Assembly: GCF_029395495.1 (NCBI RefSeq)
Contig: NZ_CP113918.1
Location: forward strand, 1,116,001 to 1,180,000
Direction: 5' to 3'
From: Bifidobacterium sp. ESL0769
GTDB taxonomy: Bacteria; Actinomycetota; Actinomycetes; Actinomycetales; Bifidobacteriaceae
DNA: 64,000 nucleotides
Under the pieces are notes generated by a model. That model ran no database searches. It had not been told where the DNA came from and saw nothing but the letters and a program-made list of their open reading frames with translations. The position numbers and the translations under genes are program-made. Shown here piece after piece: positions 35,478 to 45,195 of this stretch. Positions within the stretch are counted from its first letter, which is position 1, and the number at the start of each line of letters is the position of its first letter.

Positions 35478-36041
35478 ATGGTAATGAAGGAACGAATCGC
35501 GTGGGGAGATGAAAGCATCCGTACGCAGGACACAAGGCCTTCCAGATATGTGATCGGTGTGTCAATATGTAATCTTGAGGAGTCTACGGTTCGTTTAAAA
35601 TTCCGGGAAGCAAAACTTCTAACCGGTAGGAAAGTCCATTGGCACGATATGACACCAAATGAGCATCGACGTTCTGTCTCATTGATAAACTCGCTGAAAT
35701 TGCAACATATTACTGTTTCAGCGGAACCGCTACTTGACACGATGAGGCCGGAAAGAGCAAGACGTAAATGTCTTGAAACGTTGCTTCCGATATTGGAAAA
35801 CCAATTTGGAATAACACGTCTTTTTATGGAATCTAGGAGTGCAAAGCAAAATAAAGAGGAGTTGGAATTTATTCGGGTTCTTCATTCAAAGTTATTCGTG
35901 AGGAAACTTCGTTATGAGCTTCTCCCTGGGGACAAGGATTCAAGACTTTGGATTCCTGATCAAATTTTAGGAGCATCTGAAGCAACAGAACGAGAGATGT
36001 TTACTATCACGGATTTGCAAAGATTCACCATTAATCTATGA
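35478..36041 (+). CDS. Hypothetical protein, possibly DUF3800/RNase H-like
   Basis: A 187-residue protein I do not firmly recognise. It has an acidic AWGDES at residues 8-13, a beta-rich segment YVIGVSI, HWHDM near 54 and a late IPDQILGA. That order recalls DUF3800 proteins (DES motif at the start, Asp-containing helix near the end), which are RNase H-like. It is distinctly more AT-rich than its neighbours and lies in a variable interval, so it may be acquired. ATG 35478 follows GGAGGGG. Confidence 0.65.
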   Translation: MVMKERIAWGDESIRTQDTRPSRYVIGVSICNLEESTVRLKFREAKLLTGRKVHWHDMTPNEHRRSVSLINSLKLQHITVSAEPLLDTMRPERARRKCLETLLPILENQFGITRLFMESRSAKQNKEELEFIRVLHSKLFVRKLRYELLPGDKDSRLWIPDQILGASEATEREMFTITDLQRFTINL

Positions 36042-36156
36042 CGAAGTGTTGAGCAAATCCTATGCCGTAAGCTCAAAAGTTGGGCTGCATTTGGTCTAAA
36101 TGGCATCGTCAGATATTATTTAGATATGCCTTTCCCTCGCTGAGGGTCTGGAAGTA

Positions 36157-36203
36157 GAAGCCGGATGTCCCTGTGTTTCACGGGGCCCGGCTTCCGCGTT
36201 TTT
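36157..36203 (+). terminator. Intrinsic terminator
   Basis: GAAGCCGG / CCGGCTTC with an inner GTCCC/GGGGC pairing, followed by CGCG and TTTTT. It ends transcription before the alpha/beta hydrolase. Confidence 0.78.
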
Positions 36204-36249
36204 AGCTATGCTAAAAAACAAGCATCTTGTAGGGGAAGAAAGTAGTCGT

Positions 36250-37047
36250 ATGGTCACGCAGCCTGAAGCGTATACGGTTGTCAAGGGGGAGGGGCTGCCC
36301 ATCATTCTTGTCCACGGCATGGGTGTGGATCATCGTTCACTGATGATGCTAGATGATGCTTTCCCTGAAGGTACACAACGTATTTATATGGATTTGCCGG
36401 GTTATGGCCAGACGCCGGCTTTATCGGGCATTGGGGGATTGCCGGAACTTGCCGAATGGTTCACGAATGCCGTCAATGAGTTGGTCGGAAACAAACGCTT
36501 TGCTTTACTCGGCAATTCCATGGGTGGTGCGTTGGTTAGGGACGCACTTTCACGCGAACCAAAGCGAGTTGCAGGTGTCGCTTTGATTGCCCCGGTTGTT
36601 GATCCGGTAATGTCACATCGTCATTTGGCAGAACATGTTATCAGCAATGCCAATCCTGACTTGACCCACAACCTTCCGCAAGACAAGGTCATCGATTTTG
36701 TCACCATGGGTGTCAATCAGTCGTTCGATGCCTGGCGTCGTTACCAGCGTTATATTCTTCCTGGAACGAAGCTCTGCGACCGCGATGCCAACGCCAAGCT
36801 TGGCCAGCGCTACTGGCTCGACGGTGACCCCGAGCAGCGCCTGGGAACCTACACCGGTCCAACACTCATCGTCACCGGCAAAGAGGATCAGGTGGTCGGC
36901 TACGTTGATCAAAAGGCTCTACTCCCGCACTATCCCAATGCCGTTTATAAGGTCATCGACCCAGCCGGCCACAACATCCACATCGACAATCCCGAAGCCC
37001 TGAAACCCCTCCTCACCGAGTGGTCAAAGAAACTATTGAATTCATAA
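36250..37047 (+). CDS. Alpha/beta-fold hydrolase
   Basis: A 265-residue hydrolase. IILVHGMGVDH carries the oxyanion region near residue 18, GNSMGG is the nucleophile elbow near 97, GKEDQVVG supplies the acid and PAGHNIHIDNP the His near 243. The pattern resembles C-C bond hydrolases and haloperoxidase-type esterases. No signal peptide. ATG 36250 is chosen; ATG 36208 is in frame but inside the terminator region without a ribosome site. Confidence 0.85.
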   Translation: MVTQPEAYTVVKGEGLPIILVHGMGVDHRSLMMLDDAFPEGTQRIYMDLPGYGQTPALSGIGGLPELAEWFTNAVNELVGNKRFALLGNSMGGALVRDALSREPKRVAGVALIAPVVDPVMSHRHLAEHVISNANPDLTHNLPQDKVIDFVTMGVNQSFDAWRRYQRYILPGTKLCDRDANAKLGQRYWLDGDPEQRLGTYTGPTLIVTGKEDQVVGYVDQKALLPHYPNAVYKVIDPAGHNIHIDNPEALKPLLTEWSKKLLNS

Positions 37048-37068
37048 CTCTTCTAACTTTCGATATAA

Positions 37069-37107
37069 ATAGAACCCATGGATACTTAATATATCCGTGG
37101 GTTCTAT
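37069..37107. terminator. Bidirectional terminator between hydrolase and tal
   Basis: A 16-bp stem ATAGAACCCATGGATA / TATCCGTGGGTTCTAT with one wobble, between convergent genes. It is followed by GTTTT on the plus strand and A-rich sequence on the other side. Confidence 0.75.
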
Positions 37108-37143
37108 GTTTTACGACTACCCGTTAAAGGGAATCAGCCAAAA

Positions 37144-38247
37144 TCAGCCATTGACACGATCAATGCCGGCCTGGGTGTCGGAAAGGACCGAATCCCAGGA
37201 GGCGATGAACTTGGCAACGCCGTCGGCTTCGAGCTGGTCGGTGACATCCTTGATGTTGATACCAAGGGCGGCGAGCTTGTCCATCACGGCCTGGCTCTCC
37301 TCATAGGTGCCTTCGATGCTCGGCTTGCCGTCTCCGTGATCGGCGAGGGCGTTGAGCGTCTTTTCCGGCATGGTGTTGACGACGTCAGGAGCGACGAGCT
37401 CGTCGACGTACTTGCAGTCGGAGTAGGCGGCGTTCTTGGTGCCGGTGGAGGCCCACAGCGGACGCTGCTTCTTGGCACCCTTGGCCTCAAGCGCGGGCCA
37501 GCGAGGATCGGAAGCGAACTTTTCCTGCCAGAGCTTGTAGGCGAGGCGGGCGTTGGCCACAGCGGCCTTGCCTTCCAGAGCCTTTGCTTCGTCGGAGCCG
37601 TTGGCTTCGAGCAGCTTGTCCACAGCGGTGTCGACGCGGGAAACGAAGAAGGAAGCGACCGAAGCCATCTTGCTCAGGTCGTGACCGTTCTTGGCAGCCT
37701 GTTCCATGCCGGCGATGTAGGCGTCCATGACCTGCTCATAGCGCTCGAGCGAGAAGATCAGCGTCACGTTGACGGAGATGCCCTTGGCGAGCGTGGCGGT
37801 GATGGCCGGCAGACCTTCGAGGGTTGCAGGGATCTTGATCAAAGCGTTCGGACGATCGACCATCTTCCAAAGTAGTTCGGCCTGCTTCTCGGTGTTCTCG
37901 GTGTCGTGAGCCAGACGAGGATCGACCTCGATGGACACGCGGCCGTCAACGTAATCGGTCTTCTCTGCGACTTCGCGGAAGATGTCGGTGGCGTTGCGCA
38001 CATCGGTGGTGGTCAGCTCGCGCACGGCGTCCTCGACGTTGATCTTGCCGAGTTCCTTGAGCTGTTCGTCGTAAGGCCCGACCTGAGCCAAAGCCTTTTG
38101 GAAGATGGACGGGTTGGTGGTCACGCCGACAACGTTCTTGGTCTTGATGAGCTCCTGCAGATTACCGGAGGTGATGCGGGTGCGATCAAGGTCATCCAGC
38201 CAGATCGAAACACCGGAATCGCTGGTGCGCTGTGTTGCTTCTGTCAT
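37144..38247 (-). CDS. tal: Transaldolase
   Basis: Transfers dihydroxyacetone units between sugar phosphates; central to the bifid shunt. 367 residues of the Tal/TalB2 long type: [13 protein letters not shown] near residue 41, SIEVDPRLA near 105, Schiff-base Lys138 in [23 protein letters not shown] near 167, and [22 protein letters not shown] 38247 follows AAGGAG. tkt lies upstream on the same strand. Confidence 0.97.
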   Translation of the reverse strand: MTEATQRTSDSGVSIWLDDLDRTRITSGNLQELIKTKNVVGVTTNPSIFQKALAQVGPYDEQLKELGKINVEDAVRELTTTDVRNATDIFREVAEKTDYVDGRVSIEVDPRLAHDTENTEKQAELLWKMVDRPNALIKIPATLEGLPAITATLAKGISVNVTLIFSLERYEQVMDAYIAGMEQAAKNGHDLSKMASVASFFVSRVDTAVDKLLEANGSDEAKALEGKAAVANARLAYKLWQEKFASDPRWPALEAKGAKKQRPLWASTGTKNAAYSDCKYVDELVAPDVVNTMPEKTLNALADHGDGKPSIEGTYEESQAVMDKLAALGINIKDVTDQLEADGVAKFIASWDSVLSDTQAGIDRVNG

Positions 38248-38296
38248 ATTTTTCTCCTTATTCCAACATTGGTATTGGAAAGTTTTTAAATTTTCA

Positions 38297-38350
38297 AAGC
38301 GATGCGGGCATTCGCGGTTCTTGCAAAATTCGCGAGCAACCGCATCGCTT
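38297..38350 (-). terminator. Hairpin between tkt and tal
   Basis: An 11-bp stem AAGCGATGCGG / CCGCATCGCTT with inner TCGCG/CGCGA pairing; on the minus strand it is followed by a T-containing AT-rich stretch. It may attenuate read-through from tkt into tal. Confidence 0.5.
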
Positions 38351-38369
38351 ATAGTGTTGAGGCCAAACC

Positions 38370-40469
38370 TCAGGCGCGAGCCTCTTCGATGGAGGCTTCG
38401 GCGGCTTCGACCACATGCTCAGCGGTGATGCCGAGGTCGATCATGTTCTGTGCGCCGTCGCCTTGCAGTCCGAAGCGCTCGATGGAGATTGGCTTGCCAT
38501 AGGTGCCGAGGTACTTGTACCAAGGCTGGGCAACGCCGGCCTCGATGGAGACGCGGGCCTTAACGGAGTTCGGAAGCACGGCTTCCTTGTAGTCGTCGTC
38601 CTGTTCTTCGAACCATTCCATGGACGGCATGGAGACCACGCGGGCCTTCACACCCTTTCCGGCGAGGGTCTTGGCGCCTTCGACGGCCCACTGAACTTCG
38701 GAGCCGGTGGCCATGATGATGACATCAGGCTCGCCGTCGGTGTCGACGAGGACGTAAGCGCCCTTGCGCACACCGTCACGCGCCTTTTCGGCGGTTCCCG
38801 GGATTGTCGGCACACCTTGACGGGTGAGAATCATCGCGGTCGGCAACGTGTTCTTCTTTTCGAAGAAGTAGCGGTAGGCCTCGGCGGTCTCGTACTCGTC
38901 GGCAGGACGCACGACTTCCATATCAGGCATGGCGCGGAAAGCCGCGAGATGCTCGATCGGCTGGTGGGTCGGACCATCTTCGCCGAGAGCCACGGAATCG
39001 TGGGTCCAGACGTAGAGATTCGGAATCTTCATCAGCGCGGCAAGACGCACGGCCGGACGCTCATAATCCGAGAACTGGAAGAACGTGCCGCCGAACGGAC
39101 GGGTGTCACTGCCCAGCAGAATGCCGTTGGTGATGGCGCCCATGGCAAACTCGCGAACGCCGAAGTGCAGCTGACGGCCATACTTATTGGCTTCGGGCCA
39201 GGTACGAGTCTCGTCGGCCTTGGGGCCGAAGGTCTCGGCGCCGTCGATGTCTGTCTTGTTGGAGCCTGCGAGATCAGCAGAGCCGCCCCACAGTTCCGGC
39301 ATGACCTTGGCGATGGCATTGATGACCTGGCCGGAGGACTTACGCGTGGCGTTCTTGTCGCCGGCGGCGAAGCTCTTCTCGAGCTCGTCGATGGCCTCGT
39401 CGAAGCCTTCGGGCAGCTTGTGCGCCTTGATGCGGTCATAAAGCTTGGACTGCTCGGGGTTGGCCTTGCGCCAGGCGGCGAGCTTCTCGTCCCATTCCTT
39501 GTGAGTCTCGAGGCCGCGGTCGGCAACCTTGCGAGCGTGGGCAAGAGCCTCTTCGTCGACAGGGAAGTCGACGTCGGGATCGAAGCCGAGGACCTTCTTC
39601 AAGCCAGCAACGGCTTCCGGACCCAGCTTGGAGCCGTGCGCGGATTCGTTGTTGGTCTTGCCTGGGGTCGGCCAAGCCATCAGGGTGTCGACCTTGATGA
39701 ATTTCGGACGATCGGTGACCTTTTCGGCCTTGTCGAGCGCTGCGGCCAGGGCTGCGGTGTCTTCCTTGTAGGAGCCGTCGGGCTGGACGAAGCTGACTTC
39801 GTCGGTGTACCAGCCGTAGGCCTCGTAACGCTTGAGGATGTCCTCAGAGAAGGTGAGCTTGGTGTCGCCTTCGATCTGGATGTGGTTGGCGTCGAAGATT
39901 ACGGTCAGGTTGCCGAGACGTTCGTTGCCGGCGAGCGAGGAGGCCTCCGAAGAGACGCCTTCCTCAACGTCGCCTTCGCCGCAGATGACCCAGACTTTGT
40001 GGTCGAAGGGCGAAGTGCCTTCCGGTGCGTTCGGGTCGAGCAGACCGCGTTCGAAACGCTGGCCGTAAGCGAAGCCGACAGCCGAGGCGAGACCTTGGCC
40101 GAGTGGGCCGGTGGTCATTTCCAGTCCGGGGGTCAGGCCGACCTCGGGATGGCCTGGGGTGCGCGTGTCGGCGCCGCCGCGGAAGTACTTGAGATCATCG
40201 ATGGTCAAGCCATAACCGGAGAAGTAGAGCTGGACGTACTGCGTCAACGAGGCATGTCCGCCGGAGAGAATGAAGCGATCGCGGCCATCCCAGTGGGGGT
40301 CGTTGGGATCGTGCTTGATGTAATGCTGATAAAGCGTATAGGCGATTGGAGCCAGGGAAATGGGGGAGCCCGGGTGGCCGCTGCCAGCCCGCTCAACCGC
40401 GTCCGCGGAGAGCACCTTCGCCATCTTGACGGCGCGCTCGTCCAAATCCGACCAAGTGAAATCGGTCAT
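38370..40469 (-). CDS. tkt: Transketolase
   Basis: Thiamine-diphosphate enzyme exchanging two-carbon units, paired with transaldolase in the bifid shunt. 699 residues: [14 protein letters not shown] near residue 25, the ThDP motif [14 protein letters not shown] (Gly-Asp-Gly variant GEGD) near 160, [12 protein letters not shown], pyrimidine-domain [13 protein letters not shown] and [20 protein letters not shown] near 475, and the C-terminal domain. ATG 40469 has GGAAGG upstream. Confidence 0.97.
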   Translation of the reverse strand: MTDFTWSDLDERAVKMAKVLSADAVERAGSGHPGSPISLAPIAYTLYQHYIKHDPNDPHWDGRDRFILSGGHASLTQYVQLYFSGYGLTIDDLKYFRGGADTRTPGHPEVGLTPGLEMTTGPLGQGLASAVGFAYGQRFERGLLDPNAPEGTSPFDHKVWVICGEGDVEEGVSSEASSLAGNERLGNLTVIFDANHIQIEGDTKLTFSEDILKRYEAYGWYTDEVSFVQPDGSYKEDTAALAAALDKAEKVTDRPKFIKVDTLMAWPTPGKTNNESAHGSKLGPEAVAGLKKVLGFDPDVDFPVDEEALAHARKVADRGLETHKEWDEKLAAWRKANPEQSKLYDRIKAHKLPEGFDEAIDELEKSFAAGDKNATRKSSGQVINAIAKVMPELWGGSADLAGSNKTDIDGAETFGPKADETRTWPEANKYGRQLHFGVREFAMGAITNGILLGSDTRPFGGTFFQFSDYERPAVRLAALMKIPNLYVWTHDSVALGEDGPTHQPIEHLAAFRAMPDMEVVRPADEYETAEAYRYFFEKKNTLPTAMILTRQGVPTIPGTAEKARDGVRKGAYVLVDTDGEPDVIIMATGSEVQWAVEGAKTLAGKGVKARVVSMPSMEWFEEQDDDYKEAVLPNSVKARVSIEAGVAQPWYKYLGTYGKPISIERFGLQGDGAQNMIDLGITAEHVVEAAEASIEEARA

Positions 40470-40612
40470 AGGTTTATACTTTCCTTCCAATATTCCGGAT
40501 GCCGCAAACACGGCTTATTCCGCGCCGCAGAGCACCCTCACATTGCACTTTCATGCTAACTTTAAGAGCCGACGAAAAGTGAGGTTTTGAACACGTTTGG
40601 TATGTTTTGTTA

Positions 40613-40626
40613 TGTTAACGCTCACG
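40613..40626. promoter_or_regulatory. Possible regulator site upstream of tkt
   Basis: TGTTAACGCTCACG resembles the palindrome upstream of pgk (TGTGAnCGnTCACA form) and lies about 145 bases before the tkt start. Confidence 0.3.
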
Positions 40627-40672
40627 TCGGCAAAGCCCCTGAAACTGTTCGAATCCCCTGAGAGTGGAACAA

Positions 40673-40699
40673 TTAGCACTCTCTGGCCAAGAGTGCTAA
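40673..40699. promoter_or_regulatory. CIRCE element (HrcA operator)
   Basis: TTAGCACTC-N9-GAGTGCTAA, an exact match to the CIRCE consensus. It lies just before a TATACT -10 (40708-40713) and 57 bases before hrcA, showing autorepression. Confidence 0.97.
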
Positions 40700-40755
40700 T
40701 ACTTTGGTATACTCATTAGTAATTAGGTATCGAAATGACCATGGAAGGAGGACCG

Positions 40756-41856
40756 ATGACACAGTCAAGACGCATGCTGGTGCTGAGGGCCGTGGTCGAG
40801 GATTACATTCGTTCACAGGAGCCCGTCGGTTCGACGGCTTTGACGCGGGCGCACAACTTGGGGGTCAGTTCGGCGACCATTCGCAACGACATGTCGGCTT
40901 TGGAGGAAGAGGGATATCTGATTCAGCCGCATACTTCGGCCGGGCGTATCCCCACGGAACGCGGCTACCGTTATTTCGTCGATCGTCTCGCTTCGGTCGT
41001 TCCGCTTTCCGAAGCGCAACGTAGGGGTATCACCACGTTCCTGTCCGGTTCCGTAAGTCTGCCGGACACCTTGCAGCGCGCCGCGCGGCTTCTTGCAAAT
41101 ATCACCGGTCAAGTAGCGGTGGTCTCCTCGCCGGCGCTTTCGAAATCGAAACTTCGCCATATCGAGATCGTCCCGTTGAACGCGGTGACGATGCTCGCAG
41201 TTATCATCACCGATTCCGGCTCCGTGGCCCAGCACACCTTTACTTTGAGGGAACTTCCTGGCGCGATTGCTCTGAGCAGGTTCTCCGAGCTCGTCAACGC
41301 GCAATGCATGAATATGCCGTTGGTGCAGGCCGCTCGACGCATCCGCACCATCATCAAGGCTCCCGAATACAGTTCGGTGCGTCCGCTGGGGGAGAGCCTG
41401 GCCAAAACCGTGGAGGCGATGGCGCACGACGAAGGCACCGGCCAGATGTATATGGCAGGAACGTCCCAGCTTGCCCATCAGCAGTCGCATGCCGACCTTG
41501 CACCGTTGTTCGATGCGCTGGAGGAGCAGGTCGTTATCATGCGTTTGATGAGCGATCTGAGCGAGGAGAATGAGGACGTCGGTGTGGCCATCGGTTCGGA
41601 GACGAGGACGCCGGGGCTTATCCATGCTTCCGTGGTCTCTTCCGGCTATGGCCGCAGCGAGACCGACGAGCAAAATGATACGGATAATACCGATAGCTAC
41701 CAACGCAAGGATGAAACCACGCAATCCAGTTCGCATCCCGTCGCTTTCGTCGGTTCCATCGGTCCCACGCATATGGATTATGAGACGACGATCACCGCGG
41801 TGCGAGCCGTCGCCAGATATCTGACGGACCTGATAGCCAGTGACGAGGCGGCCTAG
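40756..41856 (+). CDS. hrcA: Heat-inducible transcriptional repressor HrcA
   Basis: Represses class I heat-shock genes through CIRCE with help from GroEL. 366 residues: N-terminal winged helix (MLVLRAVVEDYIRSQEPVGS, LGVSSATIRNDMSALEEEGYL, HTSAGRIPTERGYRYFVD) and GAF-like middle domain. A polar insertion rich in Asp/Asn/Thr/Gln (about residues 304-330) precedes the usual VGPTRM-like IGPTHMDY. ATG 40756 follows AAGGAGG. dnaJ is next, probably co-transcribed. Confidence 0.96.
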   Translation: MTQSRRMLVLRAVVEDYIRSQEPVGSTALTRAHNLGVSSATIRNDMSALEEEGYLIQPHTSAGRIPTERGYRYFVDRLASVVPLSEAQRRGITTFLSGSVSLPDTLQRAARLLANITGQVAVVSSPALSKSKLRHIEIVPLNAVTMLAVIITDSGSVAQHTFTLRELPGAIALSRFSELVNAQCMNMPLVQAARRIRTIIKAPEYSSVRPLGESLAKTVEAMAHDEGTGQMYMAGTSQLAHQQSHADLAPLFDALEEQVVIMRLMSDLSEENEDVGVAIGSETRTPGLIHASVVSSGYGRSETDEQNDTDNTDSYQRKDETTQSSSHPVAFVGSIGPTHMDYETTITAVRAVARYLTDLIASDEAA

Positions 41857-41931
41857 TATTCCAAGGCTTATGAAACAATAATTGGCAGAACGTAACATAA
41901 ACGTATTCGAGAAAATATTCGAGGAATTTCA

Positions 41932-43077
41932 GTGGCAGAAACAGATTATTACGAAGTCTTGGGCGTCGAACGGAGCGCAAGCGACGAGGAAATCAAAAAG
42001 GCCTATCGCAAGATGAGCCGCAAATACCACCCGGACATCGCCGGCCCACAGTATGAGGACAAGTTCAAGGAAGTCAACAACGCCTACGAGGTGCTTTCCG
42101 ACCCGGACAAGCGCCGTATGTACGATTCCGGCGTCGACCCCAACGATCCGAATGCGGGTGCCGGTTTCGCCTCCGCCGGTTTCGGCGATATGGGCGACAT
42201 CTTCGGCCAGTTCTTCGGCAACGCCTTCGGTGGCGGCGGACAAGGGCCGATTCCCCGTACCCAGCCGGGCCGTGACGCGCTTTCCAGTACGTCCATCAGC
42301 TTGAAGACCGCCGTATTCGGTGGAACTGCACATGTCAAGATCAATACGTTCGGCCTGTGCCCGAAGTGCGGTGGACTCGGCACGGCAAACGGCGAAAAGC
42401 CGGTGACCTGCCCGGATTGCAATGGCCAGGGGTCGCGTCAACAGGTCCGTCGCACGATGCTTGGCCAGATGATGACCACCGTGCAGTGCGAGCGCTGCGA
42501 AGGCCACGGCACCATCATCGAGCATCCCTGCCCGACCTGCCAGGGACACGGCCGTATCCGCACTTCCCGCGATGTCGGCGTCACCGTGCCCGCCGGTATC
42601 GAAGACAACACGCGTCTGCGCCTTGCCAACCAGGGCGAGGTCGGTGAAGGCGGCGGTGCTGCCGGCGACCTTTATATCGATATCCGCATCAAGCCGGACA
42701 AGCAGTTCACGCGCGAAGGCGACGACCTGCATTGCTGGATCCAGATTCCGATGAGCTGGGCTGTGCTCGGCCACGACCTCGATATCGATACCTTTGACGG
42801 CAAACAGACCATCAGCATTCCCGAGGGCTGCCAGCCCGAAGAAACCGTGTCGATTAAGGGCATCGGTGTGGCGAAGATCCGCAAGCCTGAAGAGCGCGGT
42901 GACCTCATTGCGCACGTCAGCGTGCACATTCCCACCAAGCTCAGCGAGGGGGAGAGGAACCTCATTGAGCAGTTCGCGCAGAGTCATGACGCGAATGCCA
43001 GCAAGGTCAATCAAAGCGCACGGCCTGCCACAAACAGGAAAGGCTTCTTCGACAAGATCAAAGACGCGCTGCACTAA
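41932..43077 (+). CDS. dnaJ: Chaperone protein DnaJ
   Basis: Hsp40 co-chaperone stimulating DnaK. 381 residues: J domain with [21 protein letters not shown] and the HPD motif near residue 33; Gly/Phe-rich region [25 protein letters not shown] (split over 75-105); four zinc-binding repeats [32 protein letters not shown] (143-208); C-terminal substrate domain. GTG 41932 follows CGAGGA. The hrcA-dnaJ pair is typical of the second DnaJ of actinobacteria. Confidence 0.96.
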   Translation: MAETDYYEVLGVERSASDEEIKKAYRKMSRKYHPDIAGPQYEDKFKEVNNAYEVLSDPDKRRMYDSGVDPNDPNAGAGFASAGFGDMGDIFGQFFGNAFGGGGQGPIPRTQPGRDALSSTSISLKTAVFGGTAHVKINTFGLCPKCGGLGTANGEKPVTCPDCNGQGSRQQVRRTMLGQMMTTVQCERCEGHGTIIEHPCPTCQGHGRIRTSRDVGVTVPAGIEDNTRLRLANQGEVGEGGGAAGDLYIDIRIKPDKQFTREGDDLHCWIQIPMSWAVLGHDLDIDTFDGKQTISIPEGCQPEETVSIKGIGVAKIRKPEERGDLIAHVSVHIPTKLSEGERNLIEQFAQSHDANASKVNQSARPATNRKGFFDKIKDALH

Positions 43078-43138
43078 AACTTCAACAACTTAAGATAAGC
43101 CCGGAAACGTACAGCATAGAACGTTAGAACTGGAATTC

Positions 43139-43180
43139 AAAAAGCACCTTCGTCCAAGACTTTGTACGAAGATGCTTTTT
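43139..43180. terminator. Bidirectional terminator between dnaJ and kinase-like gene
   Basis: AAAAAGCA-c-CTTCGT / ACGAAG-a-TGCTTTTT with a single mismatch; A-run and T-run flank it so it can work in both directions. Confidence 0.82.
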
Positions 43181-43219
43181 AATTGAGAGTTTGCAACTCA
43201 GAACTTTGAGGGGTTGCCT

Positions 43220-44011
43220 TTAGGAGAGCAACGAACGGCACATAGCGCGGTATTCGCTGACATAGCCGCCGCCGAAGAACACGCAATGGCCGGCGATCGG
43301 ATAGAGCTGCCAGATGGTAATCCTATCGGGGAAGCCCTTCTTGAGCGGATGCGCTGATTCATAGCCGTCGATGATTTCGTCAAGGAACGGCATACCGAAC
43401 AGATTGAGCATGGCGAGATCTTCCTCGCGATGACCGCCGTGCGCGGCCGGATCGATGAGCACGGCCTCGGTCTGACCGGAATCGTCGGTCCACATCACGT
43501 TGCCGCTCCACAAGTCGCCGTGCACACGCGCCGGCTTGTCCTGTGTGGCTGGACCAAGCAGGTCCGGCAAGGCGTCGATGACTTCCTGCGTCATCTCAAG
43601 GTCGTTGTCGTTCAGTTCGCCGCGTTTAATGCCAAGCCTGACCATGGGAAGCAGACGCCCCTCGCCGAGGTAATCGACAGGGTTCGTCCATTTGCCGGTA
43701 TCCATCGGCACCGGGTCTTGTAAGGGCCCGAAATAGCAGGTTCCGTCGTAACCGGCTGGCGCGGAACCGAAATAATCGGCTCCTGCGTCATGCATGTGCG
43801 CCAGCGCTGCGCCGAAATCATGCGCGGCTTTGGGCGTGGGGGAGCAGGAGTTCACTCGTTCGATGTCAAGCCAGCCGTCACCCCAGCCGTAAACGTCGAC
43901 CACGCGCGGCCCGCCTTGCGATTGGGCCTCGCCCAGCCATTTGAGCCCTCTGCCCTCGCACTCGAAGAATCCCTTTGGCGCGAACGCCCTGCTTTTACGA
44001 TATTTTGCCAT
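43220..44011 (-). CDS. Fructosamine/ketosamine-3-kinase family protein
   Basis: A 263-residue kinase-like protein of the FN3K family (aminoglycoside-phosphotransferase fold). The catalytic loop is VHGDLWSGNVMW near residue 165, and the metal-binding stretch is IDPAAHGGHREEDLAML near 187. It would phosphorylate glycated proteins or free ketosamines, leading to deglycation. Divergent from uppP. Confidence 0.9.
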   Translation of the reverse strand: MAKYRKSRAFAPKGFFECEGRGLKWLGEAQSQGGPRVVDVYGWGDGWLDIERVNSCSPTPKAAHDFGAALAHMHDAGADYFGSAPAGYDGTCYFGPLQDPVPMDTGKWTNPVDYLGEGRLLPMVRLGIKRGELNDNDLEMTQEVIDALPDLLGPATQDKPARVHGDLWSGNVMWTDDSGQTEAVLIDPAAHGGHREEDLAMLNLFGMPFLDEIIDGYESAHPLKKGFPDRITIWQLYPIAGHCVFFGGGYVSEYRAMCRSLLS

Positions 44012-44277
44012 GATGTTACCCTTCGTTTGCTTCCAACAGCTATCGAGAAACTATACAAGTTATTGACCTGTAAATTGCCGGTTCGCTGTTCCGCGGGCAT
44101 CGGCCTACCCGTTTCAATTGTGTGAGCGATGTGCGACAATCCGCAGTCGTAACACACGAAGTTCCGGGATATTGGGTAGTCTGAACACGTTAGACACGAA
44201 CCCCAGCCTGTTATTTGGTTCTGTAGGCATACAAAAGCAACATGATTTTATGGCGGGGATACGCATAAAGAGGGATT

Positions 44278-45192
44278 ATGAATTTCTTCCAAGCCATTGT
44301 TTTGGGGCTGGTCCAGGCGCTCACCGAATATCTTCCGGTGTCCTCGAGCGCACATATCCGCATCGTCGGCGAGCTGATGCTGCACTCCGACCCGGGAGCC
44401 GCGTTCACGGCCATCATCCAGCTCGGCACCGAGCTTGCGGTCATCCTCTATTTCCGCCACGATATCGTCAATATTCTTTCGCACTGGTTCGGCTGCCTTG
44501 TCGGCCATAACGGCCAGGATTGGAAATCACGTCTCGGCAAAGGCGACCGCGACGCCACGTTCGGCTGGTATATCATCATCGGTACCATGCCGATTCTCAT
44601 CGCCGGCTTGCTGTTCCAAAAGACCATCGAAACCACGTTGCGCAACCTGTGGATCACCGTCACCGTGCTGCTCCTCTTCGGCATCCTTCTGTGGATCGTC
44701 GACGCGAAATTCCCCGAACGCAAGACCGTTCGTGAAATGAACTGGAAAGAGGCACTGCTTTTCGGCGTCGGCCAGATGTTGGCGTTGATTCCCGGCGTCT
44801 CCCGTTCCGGCGGCACCATCACCGTCGGCCGTGCAATGGGCTATACGCGTGAGGATGCGGTGCGTGTGAGCTTCATCATGGCCATTCCCGCAGTCTTTGG
44901 CTCGGGCATCTTGGAGGCTGTCAAGGCAGTCGGAGACTACCAAAGCGAGCCGAATTTCCCGGGTTGGGGCGCGACATTGGCTGCGACGGTCGTCAGTTTC
45001 CTCGTCGGCTATATCGTCATCATTGCGTTCCTGAAATTCGTGTCGACGTTCTCCTACAAGGCGTTCGCCATCTACCGCATCGTCATCGCCGTCGTCGTCG
45101 CGATTCTCCTGATCGCCGGCGTACTTCAGGCCTCACCTGCCGCTGTTGAGGCCGTTTCTTCCATGATTCAACCGATTACAGCGATAATTTGA
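44278..45192 (+). CDS. uppP: Undecaprenyl-diphosphatase
   Basis: Membrane enzyme recycling undecaprenyl pyrophosphate for cell-wall synthesis; it also gives bacitracin resistance. 304 residues with about eight helices. Signature 1 is LGLVQALTEYLPVSSSAH (residues 9-26), with E/QxxxE motif TEYLP, and signature 2 is LIPGVSRSGGTIT near 175 with the conserved Arg. ATG 44278 follows AGAGGGA. It ends three bases before the convergent PAC2 gene. Confidence 0.96.
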   Translation: MNFFQAIVLGLVQALTEYLPVSSSAHIRIVGELMLHSDPGAAFTAIIQLGTELAVILYFRHDIVNILSHWFGCLVGHNGQDWKSRLGKGDRDATFGWYIIIGTMPILIAGLLFQKTIETTLRNLWITVTVLLLFGILLWIVDAKFPERKTVREMNWKEALLFGVGQMLALIPGVSRSGGTITVGRAMGYTREDAVRVSFIMAIPAVFGSGILEAVKAVGDYQSEPNFPGWGATLAATVVSFLVGYIVIIAFLKFVSTFSYKAFAIYRIVIAVVVAILLIAGVLQASPAAVEAVSSMIQPITAII

Positions 45193-45195
45193 TTC

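Noticed and set aside
38415..40559. Long open frame (714 codons) on the plus strand opposite tkt
   Set aside because: It is the antisense shadow of transketolase; the minus-strand protein has all family motifs.
40644..40655. TGTTCGAA upstream of tkt/hrcA as an SOS site
   Set aside because: A lone half-site without its partner.
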